Positions 57,317 through 64,000 of a stretch of DNA of 64,000 nt are shown here, one piece after another. Positions within the stretch are counted from its first letter, which is position 1; every line of letters starts with the position of its first letter. The stretch is from JBFHQE01 sp041592335. Lineage in GTDB: Bacteria; Pseudomonadota; Gammaproteobacteria; Thiohalobacterales; Thiohalobacteraceae. The stretch covers positions 62,001 through 126,000 of the forward strand of contig JBFHQE010000006.1 of NCBI GenBank assembly GCA_041592335.1, read 5' to 3'. A model generated the notes under the pieces. The model worked only from the letters and a program-made list of their open reading frames with translations. It was not told where the DNA came from and ran no database searches. Made by a program: the position numbers and the translations under genes.

Positions 57317-58633
57317 CTAAACGGCAGGCTGTTCGCCCACCTTGAGTATCTTGATCTCGCGTTGCGGGAACGGAATTTCGACACCATTCTCTTTCAACGC
57401 ATCCCAGATCATCAGGTAGAGATCGCCGCCGACGCGGTTCACACCGTCGTCGATACCCTCCATCCAGAACTCGACCAGAATCTCGACACCGGAGTCGCCA
57501 AAGCCGGAAATTTCCGCATCCGGCAACTCCTCGATCGGCAGCTCCGGGTCACTCAGAACCTTGGGATGACTGGCAACCACTTCGCGCAACACCGGAAACA
57601 GCTTGTGCAGATCCGTGCTGTAGGCCACCTGAAAGGTAATGGAATAGCGCTGCTTCAGGTTCTTGTGCGTCCAGTTGACGAACGACGTGGTAATGAATTG
57701 CTCGTTCGGCACCATGATGTCCTTGCCATCGAAGGTTTCCAGCGTGGTGGAACGCATATTCAACTCACGAATGATACCCTTGCGGCCATCTTCCAGTTCA
57801 ATGTAGTCGCCGACAGAGAGCGAACGATCCAGCAGGATGATCATGCCCGAGATAAAGTTGGAGGCTATGGATTGCAGACCGAAACCCAGCCCCACACCCA
57901 GCGCACCGCCGAACACCGCCAGCGCGGTAATGTTGATCCCCATGACCTGTAACAGCAGGATGAAGATAAACAGGATCAGCATCACCTGGTACAGCTTGGC
58001 AAACACCTCGCGGGTTCCGAGATCCAGGTCTTCCTGTTGACGGATAATGCGTTGCCCGACCCGGTTCGAGACGCGCCCCAGCCAGAACAGGATGGCGCCG
58101 AATAATATGACGCGTATCACGCCATAGGCCGTGATCTTGATATTCCCGGCCTCGAAATAAATCGACTCCAGGTAGAGCACGACATTATCGAGCACGCCGA
58201 AGACCTGCAGCACGGCAATGGGTACGGCGGTCCATTTAATGATGGTCTTCAGCAGGTGATTCGGCACAAAGCGCGCAATCAGCGTATAGATCATCAGGAC
58301 AACGGCCAGCCCCTGGGCAATACGCACCAGCGAACTCTGTCCGAGCAGCAACGTACTCAGATCCACCGACACGGCCAGCATCATGATGATGAAGATGGGT
58401 GCGAGCAGTTCTTTTATCCGATGAATGATATTGCGCAGGAACTGAAACGGCCCGAGCACGGGCGGCTCATGAAAAACAGGGGCGTATTTCCGCAGAAAAC
58501 TGGTGAGTGCGAATGCCAGGATCACGGCCAGCAGAATGATACCCAACTGGGCATAGAGTAACGGGCTTGATACCCAGGCCACGAAATCGACCATCAATTG
58601 ATCAAAATGGGCCTCTAATTCAGCGATATCCAA
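57317..58633 (-). CDS. Mechanosensitive channel of the MscS family
   Basis: The 438-residue protein has several N-terminal membrane helices, then the MscS pore and beta domain: LAVFGGALGVGLGFGLQSIASNFISGMIILLDRSLSVGDYIELEDGRKGIIRELNMRSTTLETFDGKDIMVPNEQFI, and a C-terminal alpha/beta part. It would open on membrane tension to release solutes. The start is TTG at 58633 with GGAG six bases upstream; an ATG 13 codons further in is the alternative. Confidence 0.93.
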   Translation of the reverse strand: MDIAELEAHFDQLMVDFVAWVSSPLLYAQLGIILLAVILAFALTSFLRKYAPVFHEPPVLGPFQFLRNIIHRIKELLAPIFIIMMLAVSVDLSTLLLGQSSLVRIAQGLAVVLMIYTLIARFVPNHLLKTIIKWTAVPIAVLQVFGVLDNVVLYLESIYFEAGNIKITAYGVIRVILFGAILFWLGRVSNRVGQRIIRQQEDLDLGTREVFAKLYQVMLILFIFILLLQVMGINITALAVFGGALGVGLGFGLQSIASNFISGMIILLDRSLSVGDYIELEDGRKGIIRELNMRSTTLETFDGKDIMVPNEQFITTSFVNWTHKNLKQRYSITFQVAYSTDLHKLFPVLREVVASHPKVLSDPELPIEELPDAEISGFGDSGVEILVEFWMEGIDDGVNRVGGDLYLMIWDALKENGVEIPFPQREIKILKVGEQPAV

Positions 58634-58885
58634 TATCGACTCCAGACGCGTCTACCTGGTGAAAGAATAGCCGAATTACACCCGCGTTTACCACCGCCCT
58701 GAATCCACATACAGAAGCATTTCAATCTCTTGCCGCATGCTCCGATGCGATGCGCATGAATCCCCTTATGCGGGAATCAGATTTCTCTAATGCCAAATAC
58801 CCAAGCGAATAAGTAAAGTACTCAGGAGTACCCGCGATGCCCGCAAGGGCCTGATAAATATACTGATTATAAGTGAGGATTTAGC

Positions 58886-59002
58886 ATGAGCAGCAACATC
58901 AGCGATACCCAGTGCATGAAAGCCATCTACCTGGTCATGGGCGGCCTGTTCGCCGTATTCATTGCACTGGTTTTCATTGCGCGCATGATTACAGGCGCAT
59001 AA
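58886..59002 (+). CDS. Small single-pass membrane protein (38 residues)
   Basis: An ATG at 58886, preceded by GTGAGGA, opens a 38-codon frame: MSSNISDTQCMKAIYLVMGG, a helix LFAVFIALVFIARMI, then TGA-type end (TGA residues Thr-Gly-Ala before the stop TAA). It is a short inner-membrane peptide with a cytoplasmic Cys; similar tiny proteins are often stress-linked, but the function is unknown. It ends 11 bases from the converging yaiI-like gene. Confidence 0.55.
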   Translation: MSSNISDTQCMKAIYLVMGGLFAVFIALVFIARMITGA

Positions 59003-59013
59003 GCCCGGGCTTT

Positions 59014-59469
59014 TCAATTCGACTTTGGTTGTTGCGCCAGGATTCGATCGAGATGATTGGCGAACGCCTGCCGGTCGCCCTGGTTCAGGGCCGGCGGGCC
59101 ACCGGTCTGCACACCGCTCGCGCGCATGGTATCCATGAAGTCGCGCATGTTCAGCCGTTGCCGAATGTTATCCGTGGTGTGTAACTCTCCGCGCGGACTC
59201 AACGCCACAGCCCCTTTCTCAATCACCTCCGCCGCCAGTGGTATATCGCTGGTTATCACCAGGTCGCCTTCCGTCACGCGTCTCACGATTTCGTTATCGG
59301 CAACATCGAACCCGGAAGGTACTTGCAGCGATTTGATAAAAGGCGACGGCGGAACACGGATGTATTGATTAGCCACCAGCGTCATGGCGGTCTGTGTGCG
59401 TTGCGCCGCGCGGAAAAGAATATCCTTGATGACTGCCGGACAGGCATCGGCATCGATCCAGATGTGCAT
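59014..59469 (-). CDS. yaiI: YaiI/YqxD family protein (DUF188)
   Basis: The 151-residue protein starts MHIWIDADACPAVIKDIL, has RVTEGDLVITSDIPLA and SPRGELHTTDNIRQRLNMRDF, the three conserved blocks of the DUF188/YaiI family (PIN-like fold). It is probably a nuclease-like protein; function is not established. The start at 59469 fits the family; a GTG three codons upstream with GGGAGG nearby is an alternative. The cytochrome c gene ends 22 bases upstream. Confidence 0.88.
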   Translation of the reverse strand: MHIWIDADACPAVIKDILFRAAQRTQTAMTLVANQYIRVPPSPFIKSLQVPSGFDVADNEIVRRVTEGDLVITSDIPLAAEVIEKGAVALSPRGELHTTDNIRQRLNMRDFMDTMRASGVQTGGPPALNQGDRQAFANHLDRILAQQPKSN

Positions 59470-59491
59470 GGCAGTCACAAGGTCCTCCCGG

Positions 59492-59998
59492 TTAGTCCCG
59501 CATCGCCTGCTGTTGCGGCAGGTTCTTCGGTACGAAATCAAAATAGGGCGTTGTCACGACCTGGCCCGGCGGCACATAGGCCGGTGCCACCTCGCCAGAC
59601 GCGCCCAGGCTCTGAACATAAACATACATGGCAATTAAATCCGCGTCGCTCATATCCCGCAAACTAAACCAGGGCATGGGCGGCCGCATTTCACGCCGGG
59701 CATTCGCCAGCCACTTCTCTTCACTCATTGACTGGGCCAGCAACCGCAGGTTGGCCGGATAACTGGTTCCCCAGGGACCGCTGAAACCCACCGGCGATCC
59801 CGTGAGCCATTGCTGTTCCGATACCTTGCCGCCGGATTCGGGATAACCCGGTGTATGACAGTCATTACAACCGGATATACTGACCAGGTAACGCCCACGC
59901 TGTATCTGCTCGCTTCGCACACCATCGGCCTGCGCCGATCCCAGCAGCAACATTGAAGACGCCAACGCAAACAACAGACTCCCTCTTAGTCCTTTCAT
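59492..59998 (-). CDS. Periplasmic cytochrome c (monohaem)
   Basis: The 168-residue product has a signal peptide (LLFALASSMLLLGSAQADG) and one haem motif C-NDC-H in RGRYLVSISGCNDCHTPGY. The axial Met is probably in the late segment (PMPWFSLRDMSD). The fold resembles gluconate/alcohol-dehydrogenase-type cytochrome subunits rather than a small c551. It would carry electrons in the periplasm; the partner is not in the window. Confidence 0.9.
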   Translation of the reverse strand: MKGLRGSLLFALASSMLLLGSAQADGVRSEQIQRGRYLVSISGCNDCHTPGYPESGGKVSEQQWLTGSPVGFSGPWGTSYPANLRLLAQSMSEEKWLANARREMRPPMPWFSLRDMSDADLIAMYVYVQSLGASGEVAPAYVPPGQVVTTPYFDFVPKNLPQQQAMRD

Positions 59999-60139
59999 TT
60001 TTATCCCTCCTTAACGAATGGTTAATCGTTATAAAGCGCCACACTTTGGCAACACAAGGATAGCGCTTAAACATAACCAGGACGCTCTTCCTGAGCTTGT
60101 TTATTCGATGATTTTTTTAAATGGTCTCGATATCAATAT

Positions 60140-60892
60140 TCAATCGGATAAGATTGCCGCGGGCGGTATGCCATGCGCTTCCATTATCGCCGCCACCCTG
60201 CCGGAGCGCTTCATTTCACTAATCACCTCGGACAATGGGCCAGCCAGCTTGTTGTGTCTGGCGTGCAGGAAAGGATAGAAATTATGGGTGGCGAATTCAC
60301 CAACCATGTCGGTCACCTTAAATTGCCCATCCAGATTTTCGCGCATCTCGGGAAACTCAACCTGTTTACCGGCGATATAGACATCGGCTTCACCGGACAC
60401 AAGCAGGGACAAGCCGATCTTCCAGTGAATAACCGGTCGCAGGCGCTCCCGCGCAACCTTGCCATCCAGTGCTTCCTGGAAAATCACATAATCCTGCTGA
60501 TGCGCAATAATCAACGAGGAATCGATCAGGCCGTCAATTGAATTGGCCGGTTCAATATCGGGTTTGCTGATCAGGATCAGGTCGCCCCTGAACAGAGACT
60601 GATTCACCTTGATCACGTTCGAATAACGTTCGCCATAAACCTCCACCCTGCCCGGCTCACCGTCCACGATTCCCTGCGAGACAAGATGCGCGCAATTCTT
60701 TGGCGCACAACTGATGGACTTGAACTGGATATCCAGCTGGGAAAATGCCTCGAGAAAAACCTGGTGCACGGCCTGGTACATCGGCTCTTTGGAGTTTATC
60801 GGTATACCAAAGGTAATCGCCGGCTGCTCGGCAGCCGCCTTGCCGATTACGCTCAGCAACAGCAGAAACCCTATATAACGCAGATATCGCAT
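60140..60892 (-). CDS. Periplasmic solute-binding protein (orphan)
   Basis: The 250-residue product has a signal peptide (MRYLRYIGFLLLLSVIGKAAA) and the type II solute-binding fold (SBP_bac_3-like): ITFGIPINSKEPMYQAVHQVF, DGEPGRVEVYGERYSNVIKVN, DVYIAGKQVEF and ISEMKRSGRVAAIMEAHGI. No permease or ATPase is adjacent, so it may be an orphan binding protein or sensor. The start at 60892 has GGGAG six bases before it. It lies before the ABM gene on the same strand. Confidence 0.82.
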   Translation of the reverse strand: MRYLRYIGFLLLLSVIGKAAAEQPAITFGIPINSKEPMYQAVHQVFLEAFSQLDIQFKSISCAPKNCAHLVSQGIVDGEPGRVEVYGERYSNVIKVNQSLFRGDLILISKPDIEPANSIDGLIDSSLIIAHQQDYVIFQEALDGKVARERLRPVIHWKIGLSLLVSGEADVYIAGKQVEFPEMRENLDGQFKVTDMVGEFATHNFYPFLHARHNKLAGPLSEVISEMKRSGRVAAIMEAHGIPPAAILSD

Positions 60893-60906
60893 AACGGCTC
60901 CCGGAT

Positions 60907-61206
60907 TCAACTCTCCACAACGACCTCGTGCATTTCCAGCTTACCCTCGCCATTAAAGGCTTCTTTCGGCATGGGATTGCTGTGCGCCAGCTTAAAATCG
61001 TCACTGCCCACCCAGGCATCGAAGGCCGCCCTGCTCTCCCAGGTCGTCAATACAATAAATGGCGTATTGTCCGATTGCGGCCTCAGTACCTGCATCCGCA
61101 CAAAGCCCGGCTGTTTATCGATCTGACCGGCGCGCTTGCGAAAACGCGCTTCGAATTCATCTTCCCAGCCCGCGGCAACGGGAACCCGGTTAGCAACAAC
61201 AAACAT
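60907..61206 (-). CDS. Antibiotic-biosynthesis-monooxygenase (ABM) domain protein
   Basis: The 99-residue protein has the typical ABM ferredoxin-like fold: MFVVANRVPVAAGWEDEFEARFRKR, GFVRMQVLRPQ and FIVLTTWESRAAFDAWVGSDDF with the W-x4-F/H-x-x-W pattern. Relatives are quinone monooxygenases or IsdG-type haem-degrading enzymes. Without the IsdG Asn-Trp-His triad clearly visible the function stays open. It lies 14 bases before the solute-binding gene. Confidence 0.85.
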   Translation of the reverse strand: MFVVANRVPVAAGWEDEFEARFRKRAGQIDKQPGFVRMQVLRPQSDNTPFIVLTTWESRAAFDAWVGSDDFKLAHSNPMPKEAFNGEGKLEMHEVVVES

Positions 61207-61226
61207 CCATCGTCCTCCTGAATCAA

Positions 61227-62525
61227 TTACTGATAGGTCACACCCCGGTAACGCAACCAGCCATCCGGGTGACGTTTGCGTGGGTCATCATGCGTCCAGT
61301 GAATTACGCCACCCTTGTCGTTCCACTCGTATTCGCCGTAAAACGCGATGCGCTCGCCAACCTCCAGGTCCGGCACGCGCGGCGCGAGATCAATGTTATG
61401 CGCCACCAGTATCTGCTGGCCGTTTGCCAGCCGCATGATAAAACGCTGGTGTCGGCTACCCTCGTTATCGTCACTCAACAGTCGCACGATCTCCGCCTCG
61501 CCCTGCACCTGCACATCGCTGCGTCGTGCCTTGAAGGCCGCGGCCAGTATATCGCTTGCCGTATCGACCGGCACGGGCGCGGAGGCCAATACCTGCTGCA
61601 AGGATAACCGGTGCAGCCCCGCCTCGCGGAAAGTATCGCAGGCAGTGATCTCGCCACTGTTTAGTCCGGCCTTGAACCATTGCACGCGCTGTGCGGAACT
61701 GCCGTGCGTGAACGTATCCGGCCGCACCTGGCCGGTCGCCTGGCGCTGCAACGCATCGTCGCCAATGGCACTGGCGGCTCGCAGCCCCTCCTCGACATCG
61801 CCCTGTTCCAGCAGCTGACGCGCGCGGTCGGCATGATTCGCCCACACCCCGGACAGACAGTCCGCCTGCAACTCCAGCAACACCGACAGCTTGTTGGCCT
61901 CGGTCTGGCTCAGGCCACGCTGCGCCTCGCGCATCTTCGGCGATATCCCGAGCAGCGTCTGGATGTGATGACCCACCTCGTGCGCAATCACGTAGGCCTG
62001 GGCGAAATCGCCCGGTGCGCGGAAGCGCTGGCGAAGATCATCGTAAAAACCCAGGTCGATATAGACCTGCTGATCACCGGGGCAATAGAAAGGACCAATC
62101 GCCGATTCCGCCATGCCACAGGCCGACTGCACCCGATCGCGAAACAGTACCAGGCGCGGCTCCTGGTAACGCATGCCCTGCTGTTTGAACAGTGAGTGCC
62201 AGGTGTCCTCGGTATCCGCCAGGACCACCGAGACAAACTCCACCAGTTCCTTTTCCTCGGCACTTTCCGCGAGCGGCGCCGTCTGTATCCCGGCACTGCC
62301 CACTGACTGGGGCGCACCGCCGAGCAAACTGCCGAGGTTCCCCGTGATCAGGCCATAACCGATAATGCCGACGGCGACAATCGCCGTACCCTTGAAGCCC
62401 AGGAAGCGAAACACCAGTGGTAACAGGCGCAACAGGCCACCGCCACCTCCGGCGCCCATGCGGCCCAGCCGCTGACTGCGACGGTCTTCGATATTGTTAC
62501 TGCGACGATTGCCACGCCAACGCAT
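61227..62525 (-). CDS. YpfJ-type neutral zinc metallopeptidase fused to a DUF3465 domain
   Basis: The product is about 432 residues. The N-terminal part has a basic R-rich start, a membrane helix (LLPLVFRFLGFKGTAIVAVGIIGYG) and the YpfJ peptidase region with HEVGHH and LLELQADCLSGVWA (third ligand in this region). After about 300 residues a separate domain follows: EAEIVRLLSDDNEGSRHQRF, LVAHNIDLAPRV, GERIAFYGEYEWNDKGG and VIHWTHDDPRKRHPDGWL, which is the DUF3465 pattern. E. coli YpfJ lacks this. The start at 62525 (MRWRGNRRS) follows a GGAAGGAAT site. Confidence 0.88.
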   Translation of the reverse strand: MRWRGNRRSNNIEDRRSQRLGRMGAGGGGGLLRLLPLVFRFLGFKGTAIVAVGIIGYGLITGNLGSLLGGAPQSVGSAGIQTAPLAESAEEKELVEFVSVVLADTEDTWHSLFKQQGMRYQEPRLVLFRDRVQSACGMAESAIGPFYCPGDQQVYIDLGFYDDLRQRFRAPGDFAQAYVIAHEVGHHIQTLLGISPKMREAQRGLSQTEANKLSVLLELQADCLSGVWANHADRARQLLEQGDVEEGLRAASAIGDDALQRQATGQVRPDTFTHGSSAQRVQWFKAGLNSGEITACDTFREAGLHRLSLQQVLASAPVPVDTASDILAAAFKARRSDVQVQGEAEIVRLLSDDNEGSRHQRFIMRLANGQQILVAHNIDLAPRVPDLEVGERIAFYGEYEWNDKGGVIHWTHDDPRKRHPDGWLRYRGVTYQ

Positions 62526-62666
62526 AGTGATTCCTTCCAACGGCACGGGCCATTACTTCAGCAGGCCCTGTAACTTACCACCTGCCCCCGGCCGTAAAAA
62601 GCGCAGGCACAAAACTTTTACAGAATGGGTTTTCGCGAATGCTCATGGCAGGGGTAGCAAAAATAT

Positions 62667-63452
62667 TCATTTAACGCTGTATTTTCGCAAAATTGCCTCG
62701 TACTGACCGTCAGCCCTGATTGCCTGCAACGCCTGGCGATAACGTTCCACCGTGTCGGCATCCGTGGCGCTACTGAATGCCATGGAAATATCCTGAGAAA
62801 TAACCGGCATTGTCATGGCGGCAACAATCCTGTCTGTATAACGTCTATCCCGCGTGAGCAGCGTGTGCATGTAACGCTTTTCTTTCAGAACCAGGTCAAG
62901 CCGACCATGCTCAAGCATCCCCAACAATTGCTCGCCACTGTTGGCCTGGATGATGTTTTCAAAACCCTGTTCGCTCAGAAACTGGTAAGCCACCTCATCC
63001 CGCAGAACGCCAACACGATAAAGGCGCGCGCCATCGAGCGATTCGATCGACAGATCCGAGCGATCGCGTTTGCGATAAAAAAAGTATTCCATGGGCACGA
63101 GATCGCCGACCCACTGAAAAAGCGCTTCACGCTCGGGAGTACGAAACAGGGTCGGGATAAACACGTTCGCCCGATTCAGGCCCATGTAGTAGGCACGCGC
63201 CCAGGGATAAAGCTGGATTTCGTAGGAGTAACCGGCCTCGTCCGCCAGGGCCTGCACAAGTTCCGTAACCAGCCCGGCGGGCTGACCATCGGCATTCATG
63301 TAAATATAAGGTGGCGCGTCTTCGCGGGAAGCGATTGTGATCTGGGGAAATGTCTCTGCGCAGGCCGGGGATGCATACAGGCCGAGTAAAACGAAACACC
63401 CTTGCAATATTGCCGAGCATAACCCGAGCGCGGATTTTGGAAACACCATCAT
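62667..63452 (-). CDS. Periplasmic solute-binding protein (SBP_bac_3), orphan
   Basis: The 261-residue product has a signal peptide ending near ASPACAE, then the SBP_bac_3 pattern: ITIASREDAPPYIYMNADGQPAGLVTELVQALADEAGYSYEIQLYPWARAYYMG, FRTPEREALFQWVGDLVPMEY and LDLVLKEKRYMHTLL, ending AILRKYSVK. It resembles the binding domain of amino-acid transporters and of orphan periplasmic sensors. No transporter genes are beside it. Confidence 0.85.
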   Translation of the reverse strand: MMVFPKSALGLCSAILQGCFVLLGLYASPACAETFPQITIASREDAPPYIYMNADGQPAGLVTELVQALADEAGYSYEIQLYPWARAYYMGLNRANVFIPTLFRTPEREALFQWVGDLVPMEYFFYRKRDRSDLSIESLDGARLYRVGVLRDEVAYQFLSEQGFENIIQANSGEQLLGMLEHGRLDLVLKEKRYMHTLLTRDRRYTDRIVAAMTMPVISQDISMAFSSATDADTVERYRQALQAIRADGQYEAILRKYSVK

Positions 63453-63648
63453 TATTGTGAATGCATATACTGCTGTCGCAGGGGATATCCCCGATCAAGA
63501 GAATACTGCATGCGCGCGTTAACTGCCATTCTCTGACTACAGCATGAAAATGTTAGTGGGTACTGAACCCTCTGGTATTTCTTTTCAGTTTCATTTCAGG
63601 TCTATGCAGGATACTTCCCGGCACACATCCACACCTACCGGAGTCCGC

Positions 63649-64000
63649 ATGAATTTTCGAGGATTACTCGACCAGCTATTGGGCGCTGGCCAGTCTGCCC
63701 TGACCCGCACCGGGATCACGAACGATGACGGCAGTATCACCGATTTTGGCAAGGGCGCGGCAACTGGCGGTGCGTTGGGCCTGCTGCTCGGCAGCAAGAC
63801 CGGCCGCAAACTGGCCACCTATGGCGGACTCGCCGCGCTCGGTGTCGCCGCCTGGCGCGCCTATTCGAAAGACGGTCCCGGGCAACCGGCAACGCCTGAC
63901 AGTAACGCCATTACCCATACCGATAAAACGGACCGCGTGATACTGCGCGCCATGCTGGCCGCGGCCAGGGTCGATGGTCATATCGATACGCAGGAACGCG
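63649..64000 (+). CDS. DUF533/TerB-like inner-membrane protein (partial, 3' end outside window)
   Basis: An ATG at 63649 opens a frame to the window end (117 codons seen): MNFRGLLDQLLGAGQSALTR, a Gly/Ala-rich hydrophobic stretch (GKGAATGGALGLLLGSKTGRKLATYGGLAALGVAAW), then ILRAMLAAARVDGHIDTQER, the start of a TerB-like domain. This is the layout of DUF533 (YebE) proteins. A GGAG lies six bases before the ATG. Confidence 0.85.
   Translation, partial: MNFRGLLDQLLGAGQSALTRTGITNDDGSITDFGKGAATGGALGLLLGSKTGRKLATYGGLAALGVAAWRAYSKDGPGQPATPDSNAITHTDKTDRVILRAMLAAARVDGHIDTQER

Overview
The window reads as a chromosomal stretch of a gammaproteobacterium, most likely a free-living, possibly autotrophic relative of the Chromatiales-type sulfur bacteria. 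The evidence is gene content: a CRP/Vfr close to the E. coli protein, Coq7, a speD of the E. coli proenzyme type, rpe-gph-trpEGDC, a split class II ribonucleotide reductase (NrdJa/NrdJb), an S-adenosylhomocysteine riboswitch before ahcY, and tkt-gap-pgk-pyk-fba in one block as in many cbb-type autotrophs. RuBisCO itself is not here, so autotrophy is inference. Most of the window has the base composition and codon use of one G+C-rich genome; the clear exception is an AT-rich islet at about 3.7-6.3 kb.

Layout. 1-3.7 kb: truncated FAD oxidase, Cys-cluster protein, hicBA, porin. 3.7-6.3 kb: AT-rich islet holding one RelA/SpoT-domain plus repeat-domain gene, between REP-like repeats and a tRNA-Gln. 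6.3-11.2 kb: rplM-rpsI-tRNA-Gln, a probable small RNA with anti-Shine-Dalgarno loops, 2Fe-2S protein, coq7, osmC-VOC-speD, crp. 11.2-16.6 kb: rpe-gph-trpE-G-D-C. 16.7-20.8 kb: short genes including endonuclease V, two overlapping small ORFs, a Rieske protein and a PfkB kinase. 20.9-26.3 kb: one 1820-residue protein (two cyclic-nucleotide domains, rhodanese, about 1000 residues of coiled coil, membrane segment, FGE-like domain). 26.8-31.5 kb: HU-like protein with a Lys/Ala tail, then gspA-gspB-S8 protease-terB. 31.8-38.1 kb: hydrolase, small DUF6763-like protein, NrdJb/NrdJa with two NrdR boxes, DegQ-type protease, ABM-like protein. 38.3-41.6 kb: GGDEF cyclase, SrkA and small genes. 41.7-48.8 kb: carbon block fba-pyk-pgk-gap-tkt. 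49.2-54.5 kb: thioredoxin-like protein, then the SAM cycle genes metK, riboswitch-ahcY, metF, plus rsmE. 54.6-58.6 kb: a tightly packed envelope/stress cluster (MscS, coiled-coil membrane protein, metallophosphoesterase, RsuA, two-TM channel). 58.9-64 kb: small membrane protein, YaiI, cytochrome c, two orphan solute-binding proteins, an ABM protein, a YpfJ-DUF3465 fusion and a DUF533/TerB gene cut by the window end.

For follow-up the best candidates are the RelA/SpoT islet gene, the small RNA at 7371-7473, the giant cNMP-rhodanese-coiled-coil-FGE protein, the S8 protease with a sorting tail next to gspAB, the overlapping small ORFs at 19.3 kb, and the YpfJ-DUF3465 fusion. All assignments are from reading the sequence; no database search or computation was run.
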